Shown: in pieces, positions 1 to 7,244 of the stretch
Layout of the letters: each line of letters begins with the position of its first letter
Position numbering within the stretch: position 1 is the first letter of the stretch
Source of the DNA: an uncultured Saprospiraceae bacterium
GTDB taxonomy: Bacteria; Bacteroidota; Bacteroidia; Chitinophagales; Saprospiraceae
Reading direction: 5' to 3'
Length of the DNA: 8,648 nt
Assembly: GCA_937952155.1 (NCBI GenBank)
Contig: CALFYH010000034.1
Coordinates: 1 to 8,648 of the forward strand
Notes under the pieces: generated by a model
Database searches by the model: none
Told to the model about the DNA's origin: nothing
The model's input: the letters and a program-made list of their open reading frames with translations, nothing else
Position numbers and translations under genes: made by a program

Positions 1-1072
1 CGTCTGCTTTTCCGAATTTGATATTTTTGTCATAGTCCAATGTGTCTGCTTCTATCAACATTGGCGGATCACTTACGATAGATCGACCAGTGACTTTGAA
101 TTTTTCCTGTACTTTGTTATAAAATATATTGTTGCCCTTTACTTCATTTTTACCACCTTTGTAATGTGCGTTATCGTGGAGATTGAATGTTTCTTCTTTT
201 TTATTATAAAATATAGTTTGCGCATAGGCTGTATCCTTTTCAGAGATATATTCGCTACGCTTTGATGAGGATTTTAAAATTATGTGGTCAGCAATGCCAT
301 CATACGTGATAGTATCTGCTTTTGCTTGTGTTTTACCTGCCAGATATTGTGCATTCCCTATAAAATCTCCTTTTTTGTCATCTAGATCAAACCAACCTTT
401 TTCACTATAAATATTACTGGTATCTCTCGTAATCCGGACTGGTGCAAGAAATTTCATCTCTTGTGTGACCGTTTGATACGCCAAAGAATCACTAATCATC
501 GTAAAATCATCGTCCGTTACTTTTACTTTTTCATAAAAATAGGCTGTTTTTTCATTCAAAACATACCGACCTCGCCGACTGATGAGCGTAGATGTTTTAT
601 CTACCAATTTCGCATTTTGGGTGTAGTAGGCTATCTTGTTTTTGACATCATATCGAAGGTACGAAGTGTATAATTTTTTATCTGGACCGTTTTCCAAAAT
701 AATATCTCCATATAAATAAGCTACCAAGGAGTCACCATTATAATGGAGAGAGTCAGCAAATATTTTGATCGTGTCATTCTGCAGTAAAACTACATTAAAA
801 TACATCCTAAGATCGGCACCTTTTAGTACAGCATTATCGCAATACATAAAAGCGCCACCATGAAAGACTTTCACATCACCGTTGAGATATTGAGTTGCAG
901 GTTCGTTGGTCGCATCTATTACTTGGTTGTTCTCGCTATGTATGGATATTTTTTTGTTTTGGGCCAATAGATTTACTGTATTTCCCGTAAGGTTGAGAAT
1001 CACAATTATGAACAAGACAAACTTTAAAATATATGGATGATTCAATTTAAAGCTACTATCAGAATAAATCAT
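1..1072 (-). CDS. OstA/LptA-like outer-envelope protein, 3' end outside window
   Basis: The minus-strand frame is open from the start to the window edge, so the C-terminus is missing. The protein begins with a signal peptide: a short n-region, a hydrophobic run FVLFIIVILNL, then a likely cut after NLLA before QNKK. The rest is rich in short beta-strand repeats with the rhythm 'aDtl.Yd...k' (for example SDSLAYQ, ADTITYD, ADTLDYD, and FYNKKEETFNLHDNAHYKGG). This is the pattern of the OstA/LptA beta-jellyroll found in Bacteroidota OstA-like proteins, which are related to the periplasmic LPS bridge and to the LptD N-terminus. A role in LPS transport or outer-membrane biogenesis is inferred from family only. 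An earlier in-frame ATG at 1219, with an in-frame TAA just upstream, would add 49 residues. I prefer 1072 because it places the signal peptide correctly and a promoter-like motif lies at 1152-1184. The neighbouring sugar transporter is divergent and probably unrelated. Confidence 0.8.
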   Translation of the reverse strand, partial: MIYSDSSFKLNHPYILKFVLFIIVILNLTGNTVNLLAQNKKISIHSENNQVIDATNEPATQYLNGDVKVFHGGAFMYCDNAVLKGADLRMYFNVVLLQNDTIKIFADSLHYNGDSLVAYLYGDIILENGPDKKLYTSYLRYDVKNKIAYYTQNAKLVDKTSTLISRRGRYVLNEKTAYFYEKVKVTDDDFTMISDSLAYQTVTQEMKFLAPVRITRDTSNIYSEKGWFDLDDKKGDFIGNAQYLAGKTQAKADTITYDGIADHIILKSSSKRSEYISEKDTAYAQTIFYNKKEETFNLHDNAHYKGGKNEVKGNNIFYNKVQEKFKVTGRSIVSDPPMLIEADTLDYDKNIKFGKAD

Positions 1073-1151
1073 TAATGGCCGGCGTAAAAAAGATTTACTA
1101 ATAGAACGCAGGATTATCTTTCTTGTTAATAAAATACTGTTAAAAATGCCA

Positions 1152-1184
1152 CAAAGATATTCAAAGAATTCAGAATTTTCCAAT
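1152..1184 (-). promoter_or_regulatory. Candidate Bacteroidota-type promoter for the OstA-like gene
   Basis: On the minus strand, TATCTTTG (1159-1152) matches the Bacteroidota -7 consensus TAnnTTTG exactly. An ATTG (1184-1181) lies 21 bases upstream and matches three of four bases of the -33 TTTG element. Transcription would start near 1145, giving a leader of about 73 bases to the ATG at 1072. This fits the shorter start of the OstA-like gene and would exclude the longer start at 1219. It is a motif match only. Confidence 0.35.
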
Positions 1185-1232
1185 TTAGTTTTGGTCCAAT
1201 GTCTGTACAAATTATTCATTTGAATTTAGTGT

Positions 1233-1263
1233 TTTGAATTTAAAGTTTATATCCTTAGATTTA
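1233..1263 (+). promoter_or_regulatory. Candidate promoter for the sugar MFS transporter
   Basis: TTTG (1233-1236) is followed after 19 bases by TAGATTTA (1256-1263), seven of eight positions of the Bacteroidota -7 box TAnnTTTG, at the expected spacing. Transcription would begin about 1270, leaving a leader of about 35 bases before the ATG at 1305. Motif match only. Confidence 0.4.
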
Positions 1264-1304
1264 CACCAAAATCAATTAAGTCATTAACAAAATATAGTCC
1301 CATT

Positions 1305-2645
1305 ATGCAGCGTGAATCAGGAAAATCCAGTAATTATGTTAGCTCAGTTGTAATAATTGCCATTTTATTTTTTATTTTTGGATTCGTCACATGGCTTAAT
1401 GGTGCCTTGATGCCATTTTTACAAACAGCATGCGAGATCACACCTTTTCAGGCTAGTTTGGTGACTATGGCATTTTACATAGCTTATTTTGTAATGGCGT
1501 TGCCTTCATCATTTGTCTTAAGACGTACTGGTTATAAAAACGGCCTGTTCATCGGATTATTAATTATGTCTTTTGGAGCGCTGATATTTATTCCAGCTGC
1601 TTACACTCGGATTTTTAGTATATTTTTGATAGGGCTTTTTGTACTGGGCACAGGATTGGCACTATTGCAAACGGCTGTGAATCCATTTATTACCATCATC
1701 GGGCCATCTGAAAGTGCGGCTGTGCGTATCTCTTTTATGGGTATTTGCAATAAGTTTGCAGGATTTATCAGTCCATTAGTCTTGAGTGCATTGGTGATGC
1801 ACGGTATGGAAAAATTCAGTGATGATAAGCTCAATGCGCTGTCTGGTGGTGATAAAGATTTGATACTCAATGAATTAGCTTCCAGATTGGTTGGGCCATA
1901 TGTTGTGATGGCTATTGTATTGTTTCTATTTGGTGTTATTGTGAAATTCTCTGGATTACCTGACAAAATAGACGTGGAAGATGACCACGATGGTACTTTG
2001 GATGATTTTATAAAACAAATACCACAAGCACTAAGGATTCCCCATGTGTTATTGGGTGTAATTACACTATTTCTGTATGTAGGTGTTGAAGTTATGGCGG
2101 GAGATAGTCTCACTCAATTTGGCAAAGACATCCAACTGAGCAATGCAGCTACGCTCACATCATATACCATGGCTTTCATGATTTTGGGTTATATACTCGG
2201 TATCGTTTTTATACCCAAATACATAAGTCAATCAGGAGCATTACAGGCTTCAGCTATTTTGGGTATTATCTGTTCGATAGGAGCAGGTATGGCATCGGTC
2301 ACAGATACGAGTTTATTTTCTATGATTTTTGGTTGGCTAAATGGTTTTCCGGGTTTTAATTTTGAGATTATTCCCAATTCTGTATTTTTTGTCACTTTGC
2401 TGGGATTGGCGAATGCGCTTATGTGGCCGGCTATTTGGCCTCTAGTTTTGAAAGATTTGGGCAGTTATACAAAGATTGCATCAGCACTTTTAATTATGAG
2501 TATCGCTGGTGGTGCTATTATACCACCTATTTATGCGAGTTTGGGCCAAAAGATCGGATTTCAACCAGCATTACTGATCATGGTACCAATGTATATTTTC
2601 ATATTATATTATGCGCTAAAAGGCCATAAGGTGCGAAAAGTGTAA
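1305..2645 (+). CDS. FucP-family sugar:H+ symporter (NagP/GluP-like MFS transporter)
   Basis: A complete 446-residue inner-membrane protein with about 12 hydrophobic segments in two halves, joined by a charged cytoplasmic loop near residues 216-240. The N-half carries family hallmarks: FFIFGFVTWLNGALMPFLQ (22-40), PFQASLVTMAFYIAYFVMALP (47-67), the RRTGYKNG loop (73-80), and GLALLQTAVNPFITIIGPSES (117-137). The C-half carries VGVEVMAGDS (259-268) and ANALMWPAIWPLVLKDLG (369-386), which aligns with the 'YPTIFSLGIKNLG' stretch of E. coli FucP. The acidic proton-coupling residues of FucP (Asp46 and Glu135) correspond here to Gly33 and Gln122. That places it nearer the N-acetylglucosamine (NagP) or glucose/galactose (GluP) branch than true fucose permeases. 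The exact sugar cannot be read from sequence. No sugar-catabolic gene lies nearby. The ATG at 1305 gives a typical short N-terminus before TM1. There is no Shine-Dalgarno sequence, as is usual in Bacteroidota. Confidence 0.88.
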   Translation: MQRESGKSSNYVSSVVIIAILFFIFGFVTWLNGALMPFLQTACEITPFQASLVTMAFYIAYFVMALPSSFVLRRTGYKNGLFIGLLIMSFGALIFIPAAYTRIFSIFLIGLFVLGTGLALLQTAVNPFITIIGPSESAAVRISFMGICNKFAGFISPLVLSALVMHGMEKFSDDKLNALSGGDKDLILNELASRLVGPYVVMAIVLFLFGVIVKFSGLPDKIDVEDDHDGTLDDFIKQIPQALRIPHVLLGVITLFLYVGVEVMAGDSLTQFGKDIQLSNAATLTSYTMAFMILGYILGIVFIPKYISQSGALQASAILGIICSIGAGMASVTDTSLFSMIFGWLNGFPGFNFEIIPNSVFFVTLLGLANALMWPAIWPLVLKDLGSYTKIASALLIMSIAGGAIIPPIYASLGQKIGFQPALLIMVPMYIFILYYALKGHKVRKV

Positions 2646-2699
2646 AGAAATTCATTCGAAAATCAGAAGGGATAGGAGTATAACAAATAATTTCTAACA

Positions 2700-3842
2700 C
2701 TATCCAATTCTTTTGTCTTGCAATGAGTCAGCTATCGTAATGAGGCAAAGAATTATAATAAATAAGGCGATGCCAGGGAAAACTACCATCCACCAATGTA
2801 GCAAACTTCTACCTTCGGCCATCATCTTGCCCCACGAAACCTGTTCAACTGGCAAGCCAATACCGAGGAATGATAATGTTGATTCTAACAATATGGCACC
2901 ACTTACACTAAAGCAGGCGACAACTATTAGGCTCGGCATGATATTCGGTAAGACGTGTCTAAGAAGAATTCTAATATGACTAAACCCTAAGATTTTGGCA
3001 GTATTAACATAATTTTCTTGCTTTACAGCCAAGGTTTCAGCTCGCGCATATCGGGCAAACTCTGTCCAACCTAATAAGGTGATAATAAGGATAATATTCC
3101 AAACAGATGGTGTGGCAAATAAGGTTGTTAAAGCTAGCAAGATAAATATCCCGGGAAATGATTTTCTGAGTTCGATGCTTTTGACTACAAGGGTATCTAA
3201 GGGAAAATGGTACTTTATTTTTGTTGGAATCTTAGAAGCGAATACGATAATCGCATATTGACAAAGTAAAAAGATACAAAACCACATCACAATAGTAATT
3301 AAATTTAGGTGTCCAAATTGCCATTCGAATACCATATAAAACATCCAAAGGACGAAGGATATGCTGGATAAAACTACTTGAAATATGTTGAATTTGATGT
3401 TTTCATCCTTATAATAACCAGATAAAAGTCCCAATGATACACCAAAAATAAAAGAAAATAGAACCGAGATAAATCCTATTTGGATGGCGACTTTTGTGCC
3501 ATGGATGATCCCAGCCGCAACATCGCGTCCCAACTTGTCCGTCCCAAGCCAATGTCGATACCTAGGGCTTAGGTCTTTTTGTGGATCCAATGGGCTCAAC
3601 GAAACACCAGAAGAGAGATTGGTTTCATCTGGGCTGTATGGTATCAATGCGTAGATACAATGATCTTTGGGAATGTCAGTATTCCGTTCGAAAATTGGAA
3701 AAACTATCCCATTTTCATTAGAACAAACTAATGGTTTGTTATTCGCTATAAAAGGAGCAATCAAGGCAATTAATACATACAATAAGATAAGTAAAACAGC
3801 GATTCTAAATCCAAACGATTTGTTTTGAAAGATTTTTTTCAT
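2700..3842 (-). CDS. DppC/OppC-type ABC transporter permease with an inserted membrane segment
   Basis: A 380-residue inner-membrane subunit of a peptide- or nickel-type ABC importer, and the last gene of the three-gene operon. TM1 spans about residues 12-32. The family signature HWLGTDKLGRDV (97-108) precedes TM2 (113-143). The BPD_transp_1 core resumes at SIELRKSFPGIFILLAL (222-238). The cytoplasmic EAA loop that docks on the ATPase is NYVNTAKILGFSHIRILLRH (277-296), with LPNIMP just after. ESTLSFLGIG (320-329) is another DppC hallmark. About 75 residues (148-222) are inserted after GYYKDE and contain two extra hydrophobic stretches (about 153-172 and 180-201). There is also an extended loop at 33-96. 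Members from other phyla are usually about 280-310 residues. The ATG overlaps the 3' end of the upstream permease gene by 4 bases, which suggests translational coupling. Substrate unknown; peptides are likeliest given the binding protein. Confidence 0.9.
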   Translation of the reverse strand: MKKIFQNKSFGFRIAVLLILLYVLIALIAPFIANNKPLVCSNENGIVFPIFERNTDIPKDHCIYALIPYSPDETNLSSGVSLSPLDPQKDLSPRYRHWLGTDKLGRDVAAGIIHGTKVAIQIGFISVLFSFIFGVSLGLLSGYYKDENIKFNIFQVVLSSISFVLWMFYMVFEWQFGHLNLITIVMWFCIFLLCQYAIIVFASKIPTKIKYHFPLDTLVVKSIELRKSFPGIFILLALTTLFATPSVWNIILIITLLGWTEFARYARAETLAVKQENYVNTAKILGFSHIRILLRHVLPNIMPSLIVVACFSVSGAILLESTLSFLGIGLPVEQVSWGKMMAEGRSLLHWWMVVFPGIALFIIILCLITIADSLQDKRIG

Positions 3843-5218
3843 GATTCAAAATCGATTTTAGGATTCACATAACTGTAAAGTATGTCGGAAATCAACATAG
3901 TTATCAATGTAATAAAACTGATAATCAACAAAATCCCAAAAACTACATTCCAATCTGCATTAAATATGCTTTCAAACATCAATCGCCCCATACCAGGTAT
4001 ATTGAATATTACTTCTATGATCAAGGCTCCAGAAAAACCTGCAGCCAATTTCCCACCGATCACCGTTATCATAGTTATCAGTACATTGGGGAAAACATGA
4101 TGAAACATTATGCTTGTTGTTTTCGCACCTTTGGCCATAGCCATCAGTACATACAATTTTGATTTTTGCTGGACTACATTGGTTCTTACAAGCCTACTGA
4201 TGTGTGCTATATCATTGGCCACAAGGCAGATTATTGGCAAAATTAATTGTTTCCCATATTGAAAAAGCGTATCGAAAAACCCTTGACCAGAAGGTATGTA
4301 CCACGTTCCTGGTATGGGAAAAATATTCAGCCAAGCGCTATATTTGTCTGAAGTACAATATACTATCAAAACCGAAGCCAGCCAAAATGAAGGAATTGCG
4401 TACATCAGTAGCCAAAAAGAACCTGAGATGCGATCGAACCAAGTTCCAGGTTTGTATCCTGCCAACATACCTGTGGGAATTGCAATTAGCACAGTTATTA
4501 ATAAGTTGAGCAATGAAAGAAATAGTGTCCATTTGAATGCACTTGCTATTTTTTTTGAAACAGGTAGTCCGTCTTTTATCGAAGTACCAAGTTTTCCTGC
4601 ACATAAATTGGATGCCCAAAGATGAAACTGGTTATTACTACCATGCCATCTGAGACTGGGGAAATAACTTTTTTGCGGTACCATTTTTTCCACTATATCA
4701 TCCATCGATGCAATATCAATATTCGAAGCTTTTAATCTGGGTGATATTGCTTTCCACTCATGATGTATGGTCGTTACATCAGTGACAAAGTTAAAGGATC
4801 CAATCATTTTTTTCGTTTCGCCCAAGGTATCAGGTGTAGATTCTGGTTTATTTAGAATACTTGCTGAAAGTGTTTTTCTGGCATTGAGATAAGCCCAAGC
4901 CTTGTCGAAATCTATTTTTTGGTGCAAAAATTCTTTGATTTGATTTCGCTCTGATTGATTGACGATTGCTCGGAGATTGTCAGGATAAAAATCTGGAACC
5001 ATAGAAAAGTAAAACAAGGGTTTTTCAAGATTTAGCGACCTATATTGTTTTTCATATAAGGATGTAAAATTTGGGCTATCAGGATGAATACCTTGAAGAG
5101 TTAACATTGATTCCGCTTCATCACCTGGTACCAATTTGCTCATAAAAAAAGAAATAATAAGCACAACTAATAAAGTAGGAACAATCAGCGCTACTCTCCT
5201 TATTACAAAATACCACAC
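3839..5218 (-). CDS. DppB/OppB-type ABC transporter permease with large periplasmic insertion
   Basis: A 459-residue inner-membrane subunit that pairs with the DppC-type protein to form the transport channel. The N-terminus is classic: MWYFVIRRVALIVPTLLVVL then SFFMSKLVPGD (23-33), covering TM1. The end of the periplasmic loop, LCAGKLGTSIKDGLPVSKKI (205-224), matches the family's 'GdlG.S...g.pV' stretch. TM2 is about 229-251. PSFWLASVLIVY (276-287) starts the next helix. The EAA loop is YVLMAMAKGAKTTSIMFHHV (356-375), followed by FPNVL. IEVIFNIPGMGRLMFESI (401-418) is a DppB hallmark. The usual length is 305-340 residues; the surplus is a hydrophilic block at about 75-196 between TM1 and TM2, predicted periplasmic. 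The gene starts 5 bases after the stop of the binding-protein gene and overlaps the downstream permease gene by 4 bases, so the three are one transcription unit. Confidence 0.9.
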   Translation of the reverse strand: MWYFVIRRVALIVPTLLVVLIISFFMSKLVPGDEAESMLTLQGIHPDSPNFTSLYEKQYRSLNLEKPLFYFSMVPDFYPDNLRAIVNQSERNQIKEFLHQKIDFDKAWAYLNARKTLSASILNKPESTPDTLGETKKMIGSFNFVTDVTTIHHEWKAISPRLKASNIDIASMDDIVEKMVPQKSYFPSLRWHGSNNQFHLWASNLCAGKLGTSIKDGLPVSKKIASAFKWTLFLSLLNLLITVLIAIPTGMLAGYKPGTWFDRISGSFWLLMYAIPSFWLASVLIVYCTSDKYSAWLNIFPIPGTWYIPSGQGFFDTLFQYGKQLILPIICLVANDIAHISRLVRTNVVQQKSKLYVLMAMAKGAKTTSIMFHHVFPNVLITMITVIGGKLAAGFSGALIIEVIFNIPGMGRLMFESIFNADWNVVFGILLIISFITLITMLISDILYSYVNPKIDFES

Positions 5219-5223
5219 GAGCT

Positions 5224-6975
5224 TTATTTAGGGATTTTTATACCGGCACCAGCGTATTTGAACGTATTTGCCATATATCCTGGTCTCTTTACAGTGGCCG
5301 AAGATGTCCACTTTTTGGAGATAATAATTCTTTCTTCTGGTGCATATAAAAAGATGACAGGCTGATCTTCGTAGATGATGGATTGGATTTTTTTGTACAA
5401 TTCCATTCTTTGGTCATCATTTTTGGTATGAATGATTTGGTCGATCATTTTGTCAACCTCTGGATTTCTATAAGATGTTTCATTGCTACCATCTGGATTA
5501 TCATTATCAGAATGCCATTTGCTCAAATCATCCCAAGCCTGTAAATCTTGCGAAAATACAGACGGAATGAGTTGATATTTTCTGGTTTTGATGTGCTCGG
5601 CACGGATAAGTTTAAAGTCTTTTTCAGTTATTTTTATTTTTATTCCCGCTTTTGCATTTTCTTGTAAGAGTATGGCAATTTTTTTACCCAACTCTTGACC
5701 TGAGATCAAAATTTCTAGTTCTAATTCTTCGGTCTTTCCTCCAGATTTTCGATCCAATATACCATTTCCATCACTGTCGCTCCATCCTGATTCTGAAAGT
5801 AGTTTTTTGGCTTGCTCAATATCAAATTCTATAGGGCTAAGCGCTGAATTGAATGTCTTTTTTAATGGATGGATTGGCGAAACAGATTTGGTACCATTGT
5901 TTTTTTCAATATTTTTTAGTATATTTTCTGTATCAATAAGATGGGCGATTGCCTTTCTGACCTTGGTGTCTTTAAGTTTAGGGTCACCATTATTAAGTAA
6001 GATATAATACTGTTTCATCAATGCCGGATGATAGAACGAAAAGTATTGGTTGATTGTAGGATCTTGTTCCAAATTTTCATAATAATCACCACTGATCTCA
6101 TTTATCAAATCGATTGAACCAGCTTTCAACTGAGTGACTGCAGTAACTTCATCGGGAATAATATGAAAAACCATTTTGTCTGGGCCTTGCTGTAATTGTG
6201 GTTGATTTTTGGCTTTCGCCCAATAATTAGGTTTTTTCTCCAAGATGATATTTTGGTCTGCTGTCCAAGAAACAAATCTATATGGGCCTGATCCATTGAT
6301 TTTTTCCCTTGAAAACGTATTACTATTAAATTGTGAAGCAAATTTTACCAATGTGCTATCGGCATTTAATTTATCCGCATTCTTTTCTGTGAAATCATGA
6401 AATTCATATTTTCCCAAAACATCAAGGCTATCATAGAAATATTTTGGATATACTTCGAGATTGATAGCTGTCTCTAATGCCAGCATATAATCTTCAGCGT
6501 AGATAACCCTAAATTTCTTTTTGTTTGTTGGATCAACAATGATTTCAGATATATTTTTTGTGAAATCCCTATATTTTCCAGCATTGGTGGACGGTAGATT
6601 TATTGCTTTCAGCGTAAAAAGAAAATCGTCTCCTGTGATCGGTGTCCCATTATCCCACTTTGCTTCGTCAATAAATTCAATGTCAAAAGCTATTCCGCCC
6701 TTGTACTTGCCAGTATCAATGGCCATTTCTATAGGAATTTCTTTAATCAATAGTGGGCTTAATGCCAAAGTATTGGGATCATAATCTGCCATTGGCAAAT
6801 GAATGTACTGATATATTTCTCTAGCTGTTGGATTTGGAAAATTGATAGGATTTATGCGTTCTGGATCCTTTTTTATTCTAATCTGAATAACATTTTCCTA
6901 GATCGGAAGAGCGTCGTGTAGTGCAAAAATGAATGAAACAATAATTGCAAGCAGAGAAACTTTAATTGTATTCAT
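5224..6975 (-). CDS. Peptide-type ABC substrate-binding protein (SBP family 5), reading frame broken by adapter sequence
   Basis: This is the extracytoplasmic solute receptor of the adjacent permeases and first gene of the operon. The frame from the ATG at 6975 encodes a signal peptide, MNTIKVSLLAIIVSFIFA (codons 1-18). Seven codons of sequencing adapter (LHDALPI) follow, then a TAG at codon 26 whose T is adapter. From codon 27 (ENVIQIRIKKDPERINPI) it is open to the stop at 5224. Family 5 hallmarks are AKWDNGTPITGDDFLF (105-120), GSGPYRFVSW (228-237), a DSDGNGILD acidic loop (400-408), and a C-terminal stretch RNPEVDKMIDQII. The mature part of over 550 residues is normal for the family. If the first lost codon is Cys it would be a lipoprotein (IFA-C), which is inference. 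Callers may start at TTG 6798 or ATG 6792, but coding homology clearly continues upstream to 6897. I judge the gene intact in the organism and damaged in the assembly. The ligand is unknown; oligopeptides are likeliest. Confidence 0.85.
6900..6921 (+). other. Illumina TruSeq adapter sequence retained in the assembly
   Basis: These 22 bases begin AGATCGGAAGAGC and end GTCGTGTAG, an exact match from memory to the first 22 bases of the Illumina TruSeq adapter that reads through toward the universal (P5) side. The match stops at 6922, where the adapter would continue GGAAAGAG but the sequence reads TGCAAAAA. It lies inside the binding-protein gene and creates its in-frame TAG (6900-6898). Removing exactly 22 bases leaves the two halves out of frame (a TAA follows within nine codons), so true bases were replaced or lost here rather than the adapter simply being inserted. 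Confidence 0.95.
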
Positions 6976-6998
6976 TTTAAATGGGTCATTATTTGATA

Positions 6999-7006
6999 CA
7001 AAGCTA
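6999..7006 (-). promoter_or_regulatory. Candidate -7 promoter box of the ABC transporter operon
   Basis: TAGCTTTG on the minus strand matches TAnnTTTG exactly, about 24 bases upstream of the ATG at 6975. Transcription would start near 6992. A TTTG occurs only 14 bases further upstream, shorter than the usual 19-21, so the -33 element is poor. Low to moderate confidence. Confidence 0.3.
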
Positions 7007-7129
7007 TTTATCTTATACCACAAATTGTAATGTTTGACGTGAATTTAACGTAATATTTTTATTTAGGAGGGAATGGGGTAAAGCAATATTCTAGTAAAGA
7101 TCTTAAATGCTTCTATAATCTTAAAAGTG

Positions 7130-7137
7130 TATATTTG
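7130..7137 (+). promoter_or_regulatory. Candidate -7 promoter box of the epimerase-like gene
   Basis: TATATTTG matches TAnnTTTG exactly and lies in the divergent intergenic region 6976-7244, implying a leader of about 100 bases before the ATG at 7245. I see no TTTG at the right distance upstream. Apart from these two boxes I see no gene, repeat or clear hairpin in this intergenic stretch. Confidence 0.3.
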
Positions 7138-7244
7138 TAAAATTTTTAAACAAAAAGTAGATACATTCGGGTGGAATATTATCCAACTTAAATTTTCATA
7201 AAGAAATGGCGTGTACCTGAGTAGTTTCAAAACATATTATAATC

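Noticed and set aside
461..673. A plus-strand 70-residue open frame.
   Set aside because: It lies wholly inside the minus-strand OstA-like gene, has no family resemblance and is a shadow of that coding frame.
1601..2113. A minus-strand 170-residue open frame inside the sugar transporter gene.
   Set aside because: It is antisense to a strongly recognised membrane protein gene, rich in Ser, Asn, Pro and Thr, as expected for a shadow of hydrophobic codons, and has no start context.
2669..2705. Inverted repeat GGATAG / CTATCC, plus AGAAATT / AATTTCT, between the convergent MFS and DppC-type genes, as a possible bidirectional terminator.
   Set aside because: The stems are only 6-7 bases with loops of 24 or more bases and no T-run, one arm lies in a stop codon, and AT-rich DNA gives such repeats by chance.
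5224..6975. The substrate-binding protein gene as a genuine pseudogene with a nonsense mutation.
   Set aside because: The stop codon is made from adapter sequence, and the coding quality on both sides is intact, so an assembly artefact explains it better.
7064..7080. AGGAGG followed closely by ATGGGGTAA, resembling a Shine-Dalgarno with a two-codon leader ORF.
   Set aside because: The spacing is only 2 bases, the ORF is Met-Gly-stop, and Bacteroidota rarely use Shine-Dalgarno starts, so chance is likelier.
6976..7244. A possible small RNA or small protein gene in the divergent intergenic region.
   Set aside because: I found no stable hairpin with a terminator, no credible ORF and no tRNA-like structure; only promoter-like boxes are supportable.
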